Source: Bog-950 sp964631835 (GTDB lineage: Bacteria > Bacteroidota > Bacteroidia > Chitinophagales > LD1). Taken from it: DNA of 64,000 nucleotides. How positions within the stretch are numbered: the first letter of the stretch is position 1; each line of letters opens with the position of its first letter. The notes under the pieces are model-generated. The model was not told the origin of the DNA. It ran no database searches and saw only the letters and a list, made by a program, of their open reading frames with translations. This document shows positions 52,418-61,112 of the stretch, in pieces. Both the position numbers and the translations under genes were made by a program. The stretch is from NCBI GenBank assembly GCA_964631835.1, contig CAZWAD010000019.1:10089-74088 (forward strand). Direction: 5' to 3'.

Positions 52418-52431
52418 GCCTGCCGGCAGGC
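52418..52431. repeat. Perfect 14-bp palindrome
   Basis: GCCTGCCGGCAGGC, a perfect palindrome in the spacer between array 3 and map; similar CCTGCCGGCAGG motifs are common dispersed repeats in bacterial genomes. Confidence 0.6.
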
Positions 52432-52506
52432 TGGAGTACTGCCCCCGGCTGTGCAAACGATAAATTACTTAGTGCCGGGGCCGGTGAAATAAGAGATGCG
52501 AAAGGC

Positions 52507-52537
52507 GAATAAAAATTCATGACGAATTTTTTTATTC
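52507..52537 (-). terminator. Candidate terminator of the rplE-map operon
   Basis: GAATAAAAATTC pairs with GAATTTTTTTATTC (two-base bulge), about 108 bases past the map stop codon. The stem is AT-rich, so it is a weak terminator candidate. Confidence 0.35.
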
Positions 52538-52644
52538 AAAGCCGGTTACAATATCGCTGTATATCTCAAAAGTGTCCGTGCAAAGTGGCTTTGCGGTAAC
52601 GAATGTAGAAAGAGAAAGGGAAAAAGCAAATATTTATTTGCCGT

Positions 52645-53445
52645 TTAAACCTTTACCAATTCTGAGTTTTCACTTACTGCCTTTTCAATCCATTCAAAGG
52701 TGGTAAGTATTACAGCCTTATGGGGTTTTACTAAAACGGTATGCTCAAAATGGGCTGAGGGAGTTCCGTCCTGAGTGGCTACGGTCCAGTGGTCTTTTTT
52801 GGTGTAAACATCTCTGGCGCCTAAGTTTACCATAGGCTCAATGGCAATTACGCAGTTTTCGGGAAGTTTTGCGCCATCGCCCTTGCGCCCGTAGTTGGGC
52901 ACCTGAGGGTCTTCGTGAAGGGTTTTGCCCACACCGTGCCCCACTAATTCGCGAACGCATTTGTAAGGGTTTTTATGTTCGCAATAATCCTGAATGGCAA
53001 AGCCGATGTCACCGGTGCGCTTGCCAACCGTGGCATGTTCTATGCCGAGGTAGAGCGATTGTTTAGTGACTTTCAAAAGCTGAAGGGTTTCGGGTTTTAC
53101 ATTGCCGATGCCGAAAGTGTAAGCCATATCGCCATGATAGCCGTTCATAAATACTCCGCAGTCAACGGAAATAATATCACCGTCTTTGTATTCAACGGCT
53201 GTGGGAATGCCATGAACTACCTCATCGTTCACCGAAATGCAAAGCGCAGCGGGGAAGTTGTTGTAGCCTTTGAAAGAGGGCTTGCCTCCGTTGCCGGTAA
53301 TAAAATCTTCGGCAAGTTTATCGAGAGCTAGTCCGGTGGTTCCGGGCTTAACCGCCTTAGCAATTTCAGCCATAGCCTCCGAAAGCAAATCGCAGCTTCT
53401 GCGAATCAGTTCAATTTCTTCGGGTGTTTTTATTTTAATGGCCAT
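52645..53445 (-). CDS. map: Methionine aminopeptidase, type I
   Basis: 266 residues, standard length. It removes the initiator methionine from nascent proteins. Type I features: KTPEEIELIRRSCDLLSEAM, GYNNFPAALCISVNDEVVHG, DIISVDCGVFMNGYHGDMAY (metal-binding Asp residues), RELVGHGVGKTLHEDPQVPN (metal His) and VIAIEPMV plus a late Glu. Last gene of the ribosomal cluster fragment, ~86 bp after secY, the position map usually has in the Bacteroidetes spc operon. Here infA, rpmJ and rpsM do not follow; array 3 does. Confidence 0.97.
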   Translation of the reverse strand: MAIKIKTPEEIELIRRSCDLLSEAMAEIAKAVKPGTTGLALDKLAEDFITGNGGKPSFKGYNNFPAALCISVNDEVVHGIPTAVEYKDGDIISVDCGVFMNGYHGDMAYTFGIGNVKPETLQLLKVTKQSLYLGIEHATVGKRTGDIGFAIQDYCEHKNPYKCVRELVGHGVGKTLHEDPQVPNYGRKGDGAKLPENCVIAIEPMVNLGARDVYTKKDHWTVATQDGTPSAHFEHTVLVKPHKAVILTTFEWIEKAVSENSELVKV

Positions 53446-53531
53446 ACTCCCAACTCCCTAAATGGGGCTTTAATACAAAAAGACAAAAATGAATCTGGCA
53501 TTTCAAAGTCCCCGTTAGGGGATTTAGGGGT

Positions 53532-54881
53532 TTACATTCCTGCGGTAGCAAATCCCTGCCTTCCTTTAATTCTGCCCGATGAAGTTAAGCCATCGTAGTG
53601 GCGGTTGAGCAGGTAGGTTTCAATGGTTTGAAGCGTATCAAGAACCACACCCACCATAATCAGGATAGAGCTTCCGCCAAAAAACAGGGCAAAGGAAGTG
53701 TTTACGTCAAACTGCATAACTATAGCAGGCATAACCGAAACAAAGCCGAGGAAAATAGCTCCGGGCAAAGTGATTCTTGAAATTACATTGTCAATAAATT
53801 CTTCGGTTTTCTTTCCGGGCTTAATGCCGGGAATAAAACCGCTGTTGCGTTTCAGCTCATCAGCAATTTGAGTGGGGTTAACAATCAGGGCGGTGTAGAA
53901 ATAGGTAAAAGCAACAATCAACAGAAAGTTAATTACGTTATACCAAAACGAACCGATGTCGGTAAGCGTCATCAGCACCGGGCTGTTGGCATCGAGCCCT
54001 GTAAGCTGCCAGATGGTTGAAGGCAGAAACATAATTGCCTGCGCAAAAATAATAGGCATAACCCCCGAGGCGTTCAACTTCAATGGCAGGTATTGCCGAA
54101 CACCGCCAGCCTGCATCATCTTGCCGCCCTGAATAATATTTCTTTTGGCATACTGAACCGGAATTCTGCGCGTACCCTGAATGAGAAGAATACATGCGCC
54201 TATAACCACAACTAAAAAAACCATTTCAATCACAAACTGCATCAGTCCCCCTTTCTGCATGCGCGTTAAAAATTCTTCGAGCACCGAACCGGGGAAACGC
54301 GCCAGAATACCCACCATGATAATCAGCGATATTCCGTTGCCTACGCCTTTGTCGGTTATGCGCTCACCCATCCACATTACAAACAGGGTTCCGGCAGTAA
54401 GCACAAACACTGTTGAGATGGAAAACAGCAGAGGCGAAAGAGTGGGAATCACCGCACTGCCATCGGTGTTTCTCAAATACACCACATACCCCGCGCCCTG
54501 AAAGGCAGTAACCACAATAGTAAGCAAGCGGGTATATTGGTTAAGTTCTCTTCTGCCGCTTTCTCCTTCTTTTTGTAACTTCTGGAAATAAGGAATAGCG
54601 AGCGTCAATAACTGTATGGCAATTGACGCGGAGATGTAAGGCATAATTCCCAATGCAAAAATAGAAGCGCGCGAAAACGCACCGCCTGCAAAAAGGTTTA
54701 CCAGTCCGAGGATACCGGAAGAGCCCTGCTGGGTTACTTTCTCGAGTTCGGTGGGGTCAATGCCCGGCAGGGTAATGTAAGTGCCTAAGCGGTAAATAAC
54801 AATTAAACCGAGCGTAAGAAGAATTCTTTGGCGGAGTTCTTCTATGCTCCATATTTCTTTTAATTTTTGGAAAAGCTTCAT
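53532..54881 (-). CDS. secY: Preprotein translocase subunit SecY
   Basis: 449 residues with ten hydrophobic helices, forming the protein-conducting channel in the inner membrane. Family blocks: LRQRILLTLGLIVIYRLGTY, IFALGIMPYISASIAIQLL, YTRLLTIVVTAFQGAGYVVY, ITDKGVGNGISLIIMVGILA, RRIPVQYAKRNIIQGG and NSGFIPGIKPGKKTEEFID. Lies 73 bp after rplO, the usual order; map follows. CCCCTAAATCCCC-type stem motifs occur on its 3' side. Confidence 0.98.
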   Translation of the reverse strand: MKLFQKLKEIWSIEELRQRILLTLGLIVIYRLGTYITLPGIDPTELEKVTQQGSSGILGLVNLFAGGAFSRASIFALGIMPYISASIAIQLLTLAIPYFQKLQKEGESGRRELNQYTRLLTIVVTAFQGAGYVVYLRNTDGSAVIPTLSPLLFSISTVFVLTAGTLFVMWMGERITDKGVGNGISLIIMVGILARFPGSVLEEFLTRMQKGGLMQFVIEMVFLVVVIGACILLIQGTRRIPVQYAKRNIIQGGKMMQAGGVRQYLPLKLNASGVMPIIFAQAIMFLPSTIWQLTGLDANSPVLMTLTDIGSFWYNVINFLLIVAFTYFYTALIVNPTQIADELKRNSGFIPGIKPGKKTEEFIDNVISRITLPGAIFLGFVSVMPAIVMQFDVNTSFALFFGGSSILIMVGVVLDTLQTIETYLLNRHYDGLTSSGRIKGRQGFATAGM

Positions 54882-54954
54882 CTTCTTTTATTGGAATGTT
54901 GAGTGGGGGGCAAATGGATAGAAAAAAAACTGAAACATCAGCCCTGCGGTATGA

Positions 54955-55407
54955 TTATTTCTTCACAATGGTAACCGTTCCGCCCAATGCTTCAATCTTT
55001 TGCTTAGCTGATTCGCTGATAGCATGAACAGAAACATTCACTTTATCTTTCAATTCGCCACCGGCTAATACTTTTACCAAAGCTCTTTTAGCAAGCAAAC
55101 CTTTTTCGCGCAGGTTCTCTACGGTAACTTCTTTCAGGGTTTTGCTTTCCAGAAGCATCTGAATTTTGTCGAGGTTAAGAGGAATGTATTCCGTACGGGT
55201 AAAGTTGTTGAATCCGACTTTCGGCATTCTTCTTTGCAAAGGCATTTGACCTCCTTCATGGCGGGGCTTCGATTTATAACCGGAGCGCGACTGAGCGCCC
55301 TTATGCCCTTTGCCGGAAGTGCCGCCAAGTGTTGAGCCTTGTCCTCTTCCTCTTCTTCTTTTTCTTCCCAGCGAACCTGCTGCGGGTTTCAGAGTATGTA
55401 ATTCCAT
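54955..55407 (-). CDS. rplO: 50S ribosomal protein L15
   Basis: 150 residues. It binds 23S rRNA late in large-subunit assembly. Hallmarks: MELHTLKPAAGSLGRKRRRG, GQGSTLGGTSGKGHKGAQSR, GGQMPLQRRMPKVGFNNF and the C-terminal LGGTVTIVKK. Between rpmD and secY, the canonical position. Confidence 0.98.
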   Translation of the reverse strand: MELHTLKPAAGSLGRKRRRGRGQGSTLGGTSGKGHKGAQSRSGYKSKPRHEGGQMPLQRRMPKVGFNNFTRTEYIPLNLDKIQMLLESKTLKEVTVENLREKGLLAKRALVKVLAGGELKDKVNVSVHAISESAKQKIEALGGTVTIVKK

Positions 55408-55426
55408 TTTCTTCCGAAGTTTAAGT

Positions 55427-55606
55427 TTATAACTGTTCTACTTTTATTAAATGCTGTACCTTGCGAATCATTCCGGCAACAGCAGGAGTGTTCTCCAATT
55501 CATTGGTTGCTCCAAGTTTGTTTAAACCCAGCGCTTTCATCGTTCTTTTCTGGCGCTCATCTTTTTCGATGGTGCTTTTTACTTTTGTTACCCGTATCTT
55601 TCCCAT
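55427..55606 (-). CDS. rpmD: 50S ribosomal protein L30
   Basis: 59 residues from MGKIRVTKVKSTIEKDERQK, the normal L30 length; the frame extends to 55636 (69 residues), but those extra residues overlap rpsE and are not part of the family. TMKALGLNKLGATNELENTP is the conserved core. Lies between rpsE and rplO. Confidence 0.95.
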   Translation of the reverse strand: MGKIRVTKVKSTIEKDERQKRTMKALGLNKLGATNELENTPAVAGMIRKVQHLIKVEQL

Positions 55607-55636
55607 TGTATTTGGTTTTATCTCTTGTCGTACCAA

Positions 55637-56155
55637 TTATCCTTTAAATACTTTTTCCATCGAAACTCCCCTCTTGCGCGAAATAGTGTAAGGGTCGCGC
55701 AGTTTGCTCAACGCATTCAAAGTAGCTTTAATAACGTTTGCCGGGTTGGCACCTCCCTGCGATTTTGCCAGCACATCTTTAATGCCAACGCTTTCCAACA
55801 CTGCGCGCATAGAACCTCCGGCAATTACACCTGTTCCCTGCGAAGCGGGCTGAAGCATTACTTTTGCCGCACCGAACTTTCCATGCTGAACATGAGGAAT
55901 AGTTCCCTTGAAAAGAGGAACGCTGACCAGGTTCTTTTTAGCGTCATCAACTGCTTTTTGAATGGCTTCCTGAACTTCGCGGGCTTTACCGAGACCTTCG
56001 CCAACTATTCCGTTACCGTTACCAACTACAACCGTAGCTGAAAAACTGAATGTGCGTCCGCCTTTGGTTACTTTCACCACCCTGCGGATATTCACCACTT
56101 TCTCTTTCAGTTCGAGTTCGCTGGCTTTAAATTTCTGAATGTTTACTGCTGACAT
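55637..56155 (-). CDS. rpsE: 30S ribosomal protein S5
   Basis: 172 residues. It sits at the mRNA entry/decoding side of the small subunit. Family blocks: LKEKVVNIRRVVKVTKGGRT, FSFSATVVVGNGNGIVGEGL, AREVQEAIQKAVDDAKKNL and ARVMLQPASQGTGVIAGGSM-like. Between rplR and rpmD. Confidence 0.98.
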   Translation of the reverse strand: MSAVNIQKFKASELELKEKVVNIRRVVKVTKGGRTFSFSATVVVGNGNGIVGEGLGKAREVQEAIQKAVDDAKKNLVSVPLFKGTIPHVQHGKFGAAKVMLQPASQGTGVIAGGSMRAVLESVGIKDVLAKSQGGANPANVIKATLNALSKLRDPYTISRKRGVSMEKVFKG

Positions 56156-56185
56156 TTCTGTTTGTTTATTCTGTGTAATAGATTT

Positions 56186-56539
56186 TTAGAATTTCAATCC
56201 TCCTTCGCGCGCACCTTCGGCAATGGCTTTTACTCTACCATGATACAAATAGCCGCCACGGTCAAAAACTACTGTAGTAATGCCTTTTTCAGCAGCTTTT
56301 GCGGCAATGGTTTTCCCAACGCTTTTGCTTTGTTCAACTTTATTACCTGAACGCGAGAAATCTTTATCGCGGCTTGAAGCAGCAGCAAGTGTGGTTCCGT
56401 TGTCGTCATTAATAAGTTGGGCATAAATTTCTTTATTGCTGCGGAACACGCTCAAACGCGGCCTTGCCTCTGTGCCTCGGATTTTTCCACGAATACGGCT
56501 CCTTATTTTTTGCCTTCTTGATTCTTTAGTTACTGCCAT
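56186..56539 (-). CDS. rplR: 50S ribosomal protein L18
   Basis: 117 residues. It binds 5S rRNA. Blocks: RIRGKIRGTEARPRLSVFRS, NKEIYAQLINDDNGTTLAAA and FDRGGYLYHGRVKAIAEGAR. Normal position between rplF and rpsE. Confidence 0.98.
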   Translation of the reverse strand: MAVTKESRRQKIRSRIRGKIRGTEARPRLSVFRSNKEIYAQLINDDNGTTLAAASSRDKDFSRSGNKVEQSKSVGKTIAAKAAEKGITTVVFDRGGYLYHGRVKAIAEGAREGGLKF

Positions 56540-56575
56540 GTCTTTTCAATTAACTGTTAACTAATAATTGTATGG

Positions 56576-57136
56576 TTACGCTTTCTTAGCTGCGCTCTTA
56601 CCTGCTTTTCTTCTCAATACTTCACCTACAAACTTGATACCTTTTCCTTTGTAAGGCTCAGGCTTACGAATAGTGCGGATTTTTGCACAAACCAGGCCCA
56701 TCAAATCTTTATCGTGGCACTCAAGCGTGATAATCGGGTTCTGACCTTTTTCCTGGCGTGCTGAAGCTTTGATTTCGCCTGGAAGTAAAACAACAACCGG
56801 GTGCGAATATCCAACACTCAATTCCAATACTTGTTTATTAACTGAGGCACGGAAACCCACACCAACCAGCTCAAGCTCGGTTTTGTATCCGTCAGAAACA
56901 CCTTTCACCATATTATTAAGCAGCGAACGGTAAGTTCCGTGAAGTGCTTTGTGTCTTTTCTGCTCGGTAGGGCGGGTAAGAGTAACTACTCCGTTATCTA
57001 CTTTAACAGAAATATCCGGGTCAACTGCCTGGAACATTTCGCCTTTCGGGCCTTTAACTTTCATTACGTTGCCGCTCATAATTTCAACCGAAACATTTTT
57101 CGGAAGTGTTACCGGGGCGTTACCTATTCGTGACAT
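56576..57136 (-). CDS. rplF: 50S ribosomal protein L6
   Basis: 186 residues. It binds the sarcin-ricin region of 23S rRNA. Blocks: MSRIGNAPVTLPKNVSVEIM, HGTYRSLLNNMVKGVSDGYK, ELVGVGFRASVNKQVLELSV and IRTIRKPEPYKGKGIKFVGE. Between rpsH and rplR. Confidence 0.98.
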   Translation of the reverse strand: MSRIGNAPVTLPKNVSVEIMSGNVMKVKGPKGEMFQAVDPDISVKVDNGVVTLTRPTEQKRHKALHGTYRSLLNNMVKGVSDGYKTELELVGVGFRASVNKQVLELSVGYSHPVVVLLPGEIKASARQEKGQNPIITLECHDKDLMGLVCAKIRTIRKPEPYKGKGIKFVGEVLRRKAGKSAAKKA

Positions 57137-57178
57137 ACAGTTTATTTAGAATTTAGAATTTAGTGTTTCCGATTTTGT

Positions 57179-57580
57179 TTAGAATACTTCACAAAGAACT
57201 TCACCGCCAATTCCTTTTGCTTTTGCTTCTTTTTCAGTCATTACTCCTTTTGAAGTAGAAACAATGGCAATACCCAATCCGCTTAAGACTCTGGGCAACT
57301 CGTTAGAGCCGCGGTACTGGCGCAAACCCGAAGTTGAAATTCTCTTCAGGCTTTTTATCACCGGTTCCTTAGTTTGGGCATCATACTTCAGGGCTATTTT
57401 GATAACGCCCTGATTGTTTTTTGTATCTTCAAACTTGTATTTCAGGATATACCCTTGTTCATACAGAATTTCGGTTATCCTTTGTTTTACTTTTGAAGAA
57501 GGGATTTCAACAAAGCGGTGCCCTGTCTGCTGAGCGTTTCTTATTCTTGTAAGAAAGTCTGAAATTGGATCGTTTACCAT
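57179..57580 (-). CDS. rpsH: 30S ribosomal protein S8
   Basis: 133 residues. It binds the central domain of 16S rRNA and, in model bacteria, represses the spc operon. Blocks: MVNDPISDFLTRIRNAQQTG, VIKSLKRISTSGLRQYRG and GIAIVSTSKGVMTEKEAKAK. Between rpsN and rplF. Confidence 0.98.
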   Translation of the reverse strand: MVNDPISDFLTRIRNAQQTGHRFVEIPSSKVKQRITEILYEQGYILKYKFEDTKNNQGVIKIALKYDAQTKEPVIKSLKRISTSGLRQYRGSNELPRVLSGLGIAIVSTSKGVMTEKEAKAKGIGGEVLCEVF

Positions 57581-57612
57581 ATCTTTTATCTTTTCTTGTT
57601 GTTCTGATTTTT

Positions 57613-57882
57613 TTACCAGGATGATTTTGTTACTCCGGGAATTTTTCCTTCAGTAGCCAGGTCGCGGAATTTGATACGCGAAACACCGAACATGCGCACA
57701 TATCCTCTTCCTCTTCCTGTTAAAGCGCAACGATTGCGGAGGCGCACTTTTGAACTGTTCTTAGGCAGCTTGTCGAGCAGTGACCATTCTCCTGCTTCTT
57801 TTAATGCCTTGCGTTTTGCTTCGTATTTTTTTACGAGTCTTTCGCGTTTGCGCTGACGTGCTTCTACTGATTTTTTTGCCAT
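57613..57882 (-). CDS. rpsN: 30S ribosomal protein S14 (zinc-free type)
   Basis: 89 residues. The longer, Cys-poor S14 form without the CxxC-CxxC zinc ribbon. Blocks: MAKKSVEARQRKRERLVKKY, RLRNRCALTGRGRGYVRMFG and SRIKFRDLATEGKIPGVTKS. Between rplE and rpsH as usual. Confidence 0.98.
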   Translation of the reverse strand: MAKKSVEARQRKRERLVKKYEAKRKALKEAGEWSLLDKLPKNSSKVRLRNRCALTGRGRGYVRMFGVSRIKFRDLATEGKIPGVTKSSW

Positions 57883-57913
57883 TCCTTATTTTTTAGGATT
57901 TATTTTTTGAATG

Positions 57914-58480
57914 TTATTTCGTATCTTTTTTAAACGGCATACCAAACGCTTCCAAAAGAGCATAAGCCTCCTCGTTGGTGCGGGCGGTAGTTACAAACGT
58001 AATGTCCATACCGTTGATTTTGGTTACCTTGTCAATTTCTATTTCCGGAAAGATGATTTGCTCTTTTACCCCTAATGAATAGTTGCCTCTTCCGTCAAAG
58101 CCCTTATCGTTTACGCCTTTAAAGTCGCGCACACGGGGAAGTGACACGGAAAGCAGGCGGTCTAAGAATTCATACATTTTGTCGGAACGCAAAGTAACAC
58201 GGGTGCCAATAGGCATTCCTTCACGAAGTTTGAAGTTAGATATCGCTTTACGGGCGCGTGAGGCCACCGCTTTTTGACCGGCAATTGCGGTCATTTCAGC
58301 AACGGCAATATCCACTAATTTTTTATCGGAAGTAGCTCCGTTTACACCCTGATTGAGGCATATTTTCTTTAAACGGGGAACCTGCATGACAGAAGTGTAG
58401 TTGAACTTCTTCATCAGTTCGGGAACAATCGAATCGTTGAAACGCTTCGCTAAGCGCGGAGTATATTTTGACTGGCTCAT
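57914..58480 (-). CDS. rplE: 50S ribosomal protein L5
   Basis: 188 residues from MSQSKYTPRLAKRFNDSIVP; an eight-codon longer frame starts at 58504. It binds 5S rRNA and contacts the P-site tRNA. Blocks: MQVPRLKKICLNQGVNGATS, KLREGMPIGTRVTLRSDKMY and EIEIDKVTKINGMDITFVTT. In a normal spc operon rplX (L24) precedes it; here the upstream neighbour is the unrelated CapA-like gene, and rplE has its own promoter (58530-58560). It is thus the first gene of this ribosomal fragment. Confidence 0.97.
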   Translation of the reverse strand: MSQSKYTPRLAKRFNDSIVPELMKKFNYTSVMQVPRLKKICLNQGVNGATSDKKLVDIAVAEMTAIAGQKAVASRARKAISNFKLREGMPIGTRVTLRSDKMYEFLDRLLSVSLPRVRDFKGVNDKGFDGRGNYSLGVKEQIIFPEIEIDKVTKINGMDITFVTTARTNEEAYALLEAFGMPFKKDTK

Positions 58481-58529
58481 AAAATGTTTTTGGACGATTC
58501 CCAACCGTCCGGTTTTTAAAAAGGGAGTG

Positions 58530-58560
58530 CAAAAGTAGAATTTAAGCGCATAGTTCCAAA
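58530..58560 (-). promoter_or_regulatory. Promoter of the rplE-map ribosomal fragment
   Basis: Minus strand: TTTG (58557-58560), exactly 19 bases, TACTTTTG (58530-58537), a perfect Bacteroidetes promoter. The rplE ATG at 58480 lies ~50 bases downstream. Confidence 0.8.
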
Positions 58561-58584
58561 TAATGGGGCTGGAAAATGTAAAGG

Positions 58585-60390
58585 TTATCTCACCCTTCTT
58601 CCCTTTATATACTTGACAATGAAGCTTTGTTTGTAACGTGGCTGTATCTGGCTTTGCCAGTATTTTTTACATTCTTCAAAAGTGGCGTAGCTGCCCAGCA
58701 CGTATTTGTAAAAGCTGTCTTCCGTAAAAACTTCGTAGCCCTTGAGGTGGGTATAGTAATTGGTGTCAAGCGGAATGAGTTTCTTGAGGGCATAAAATTG
58801 AATGCGGTAAATAGTGTCGGCAATTACCTGCATGCTTTCGGGAGCAATGAAAGGCAATTCGAGTTTGGCGGGCTCTTTAGGCAAGTTGATGGCAGCCGCT
58901 TGTTGCTGTGGAATGATTTCAATTTTCTTTTCGGGTGCGGGTGTGTCAAAAGCTATGGTGGCTTTCACCCGTTCATTGTCAATTTTTTTATTGGAAGCAA
59001 TGGGTGGTGCTTCTTTCTCCGGTTCCTCATAAATAGCCGCCAGCGATGGAGTATTTTTTGAACCTTCGACTGTAACCGGCAGCACCGGTGCTTCACCGGG
59101 TTCCACATCTTCTTCGCGAACGGGTACAAACTTATTGTTCACCGATGAGTTGGTGATGTTAATGACTTCCTGCACGTTGTTCACTACCAGTTCATTGAGG
59201 TTATACTGAATTTCGTCAGCCGTGGAGCCAAGCATCTTGCGTATTTCATACGCGCTGTTTACAGCTCTGCGCTTTTCGATGTAAGGAATGTTTGGAAACA
59301 GGTCGCCACTTTCAATACCGGAACACGGCACCGAGAAAACTTTAGTTTTGCCTTTTACCGAAACCGTGTCATAATAAGTATAAACGGGAATCACGCCCCA
59401 GTCGTTAATCGCTGTTTCACCGGTGTAGTTGTTTTTGCGAAGCTCCATGTCAATCACGTAGCCGTTGCGGTTCTTAAGTTCCTCGTTGCTGGAAATTAAA
59501 CTGCCGAGAGAGTAAGCCACAATTCCATCTTTAGAAGCGCCCTGGTAATTGTAATGGATATAATGAACAGGCAGAGGAGTGTTGGGCTGAGTGCCTACCA
59601 CCAAATCAGCACCACGCTCGAAAGTAAATTTGGCAAGGTCTGTTTGCTGAAACGAAGGTATGGCGAGGTCGGCAGTGCCCCAGTCGAAATACACAATGAT
59701 AAAGTCGGGCTTGTTGATGTGCGCCATGCGCATATCGCGCTCAATGGCAGACTTATCAATTTCGTTAATCACTAAGTTTTTTGAAATGGCGGGGCGCGAA
59801 TGGAGCATCGTGTAATTGAGCACCGCAATGCGAAACCCTTTTTTATTGATAATGAGCGGATAGTTTCCGGTGCGCTGAAAGTTATCCGCAAAAGCTCCGG
59901 TGTGAAACATGTCGTACTGATTAAGTAGGTCACGTGTGCGCTGAAGAGTTGGTCTATCAATGTTGGCAGTGTGCGCGTTGGCGTGCATCACTCCATTGAT
60001 GCCGGAATATTTTACCGCTACGGCAAATTCATCGGGCGAGGAAAACATGTTGGCGGAAGTATTTCCGAACGAAGTTTTAAGATTTACCATTGAAACATCG
60101 CCCAGGTTCAGGATGGGTTGAATGTATTTCAGCTCGTTGCTGAAATCGTACCTGCCGGTGGCATCATCGTAAGCGTAACGGATGTGTTTTTCCGTCTGAT
60201 ACACATTGCCGGCAATCATCAAATGCAGCCTGCGGAACGAGTCAATGGTTTCTACATCGTTATGCAAGTCATCATGCTTCGCGCTCACCAGCCGCTGCCT
60301 TACATCAATCACCGGTGGTTTCTTTTCCTGCGAAAACGAAGAGTGAGTAATGCCGGTAAGAAAAATGAGAATAGCTGCTACCCGAATCAT
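58585..60390 (-). CDS. CapA-like metallophosphatase-fold protein with C-terminal SPOR domain
   Basis: 601 residues. Signal peptide MIRVAAILIFLTGITHSSFS. Residues ~50-340 follow the CapA/PGA_cap poly-gamma-glutamate capsule family: LHLMIAGNVYQ, LNLGDVSMVNLKTSFG, GINGVMHANAHTANIDRPTL and RGADLVVGTQPNTPLPVHY. The usual metal-binding DxH near the start reads IAGNVY and NxEt reads NLKTSF, so catalytic residues may be lost. A Pro/Glu-rich linker precedes a SPOR-like peptidoglycan-binding end (YRIQFYALKKLIPLDTNYYT, YVLGSYATFEECKKYW). Probably a periplasmic wall-associated protein. It begins 3 bp after the stop of the NAD(P)-binding gene, suggesting coupled translation. Confidence 0.85.
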   Translation of the reverse strand: MIRVAAILIFLTGITHSSFSQEKKPPVIDVRQRLVSAKHDDLHNDVETIDSFRRLHLMIAGNVYQTEKHIRYAYDDATGRYDFSNELKYIQPILNLGDVSMVNLKTSFGNTSANMFSSPDEFAVAVKYSGINGVMHANAHTANIDRPTLQRTRDLLNQYDMFHTGAFADNFQRTGNYPLIINKKGFRIAVLNYTMLHSRPAISKNLVINEIDKSAIERDMRMAHINKPDFIIVYFDWGTADLAIPSFQQTDLAKFTFERGADLVVGTQPNTPLPVHYIHYNYQGASKDGIVAYSLGSLISSNEELKNRNGYVIDMELRKNNYTGETAINDWGVIPVYTYYDTVSVKGKTKVFSVPCSGIESGDLFPNIPYIEKRRAVNSAYEIRKMLGSTADEIQYNLNELVVNNVQEVINITNSSVNNKFVPVREEDVEPGEAPVLPVTVEGSKNTPSLAAIYEEPEKEAPPIASNKKIDNERVKATIAFDTPAPEKKIEIIPQQQAAAINLPKEPAKLELPFIAPESMQVIADTIYRIQFYALKKLIPLDTNYYTHLKGYEVFTEDSFYKYVLGSYATFEECKKYWQSQIQPRYKQSFIVKYIKGRRVR

Positions 60391-60393
60391 GAA

Positions 60394-61053
60394 TTACTTT
60401 ACCAGCTCAAAAATTTCATCGTTTTCAATTATACGTACGCCTTCGTTTTCAGCAGTTGCCATTTGAACCATCACCTTAGCAAGCAAATCAACCGGAGTGC
60501 CTTTATACTTTTTCAGAGGCCCGGCAAACAGGAACGAAAGTTTTTTGGCCGCCATCTGCCCGATAGCTTCACCGGTGCGTTTTTCTTTCCTATCGCCCAA
60601 TAGTATTGAAGGACGGAAAATAAGAAGTGAGTGGAAGTTGAGTTTAGCGAGTTCATCTTCCAGTTCACCTTTTACCCGGCTGTAAAAAATTCCTGAAGAG
60701 GCATCGGCACCCAGCGAGGAAACAAGAATGAATTTCTCCGCTCCGTTTTGTTTAGCTATCCGCGCTACTTCCGTAGGAATTTCATAATCTACCTTGCGGA
60801 ATGCTTCCTTGCTTCCCGCCTTACCAATGGTGGTTCCCATAGCGCAATAAATATGATGGGCATTTATCTTTTCGCGAATGGCTTGAAGGTTTTGAAAATC
60901 GGTAACAATATTTTCAAGCTGCGGATGAGTGGTTTGTAGTTTGCTGCGGGTTAGTGCAATAACTTTCGAATAATAAATAGAAGCGAGAAGTTCTTTCAGG
61001 CATTCTTCACCGGTAAGGCCGGTTGCGCCTATTATCAATGCGGTTTTATTCAC
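60394..61053 (-). CDS. NAD(P)-binding atypical SDR (HTATIP2/TIP30-like)
   Basis: 219 residues. The Rossmann motif is ALIIGATGLTGEECLKELL near the N-terminus; KFILVSSLGADASSGIFYSR (the Ser and Tyr-x-x-x-Lys region: YSRVKGELE) and LLIFRPSILLGDRKEKRTGE are typical of the HTATIP2-like atypical short-chain dehydrogenase group. It is a cytosolic NAD(P)-binding protein; substrate unknown. Upstream partner of the CapA-like gene (3-bp gap). Confidence 0.92.
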   Translation of the reverse strand: MNKTALIIGATGLTGEECLKELLASIYYSKVIALTRSKLQTTHPQLENIVTDFQNLQAIREKINAHHIYCAMGTTIGKAGSKEAFRKVDYEIPTEVARIAKQNGAEKFILVSSLGADASSGIFYSRVKGELEDELAKLNFHSLLIFRPSILLGDRKEKRTGEAIGQMAAKKLSFLFAGPLKKYKGTPVDLLAKVMVQMATAENEGVRIIENDEIFELVK

Positions 61054-61070
61054 CCGCCAAAAATAAAAAA

Positions 61071-61091
61071 GGCGGAAGTTCCCCTTCCGCC
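61071..61091 (-). terminator. Terminator of the DUF4476 gene
   Basis: GGCGGAA-(7 bases)-TTCCGCC stem followed on the minus strand by TTTTTTATTTTT, 22 bases past the DUF4476 stop codon. A strong intrinsic terminator. Confidence 0.9.
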
Positions 61092-61112
61092 TTTACACAC
61101 AATCCGTATTTT

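Noticed and set aside
52113..52520. 135-codon minus-strand frame before the 51375-52109 gene
   Set aside because: It reads array 3 as a seven-residue Pro/Gly repeat; the palindromic constraint at DNA level explains the sequence better than coding.
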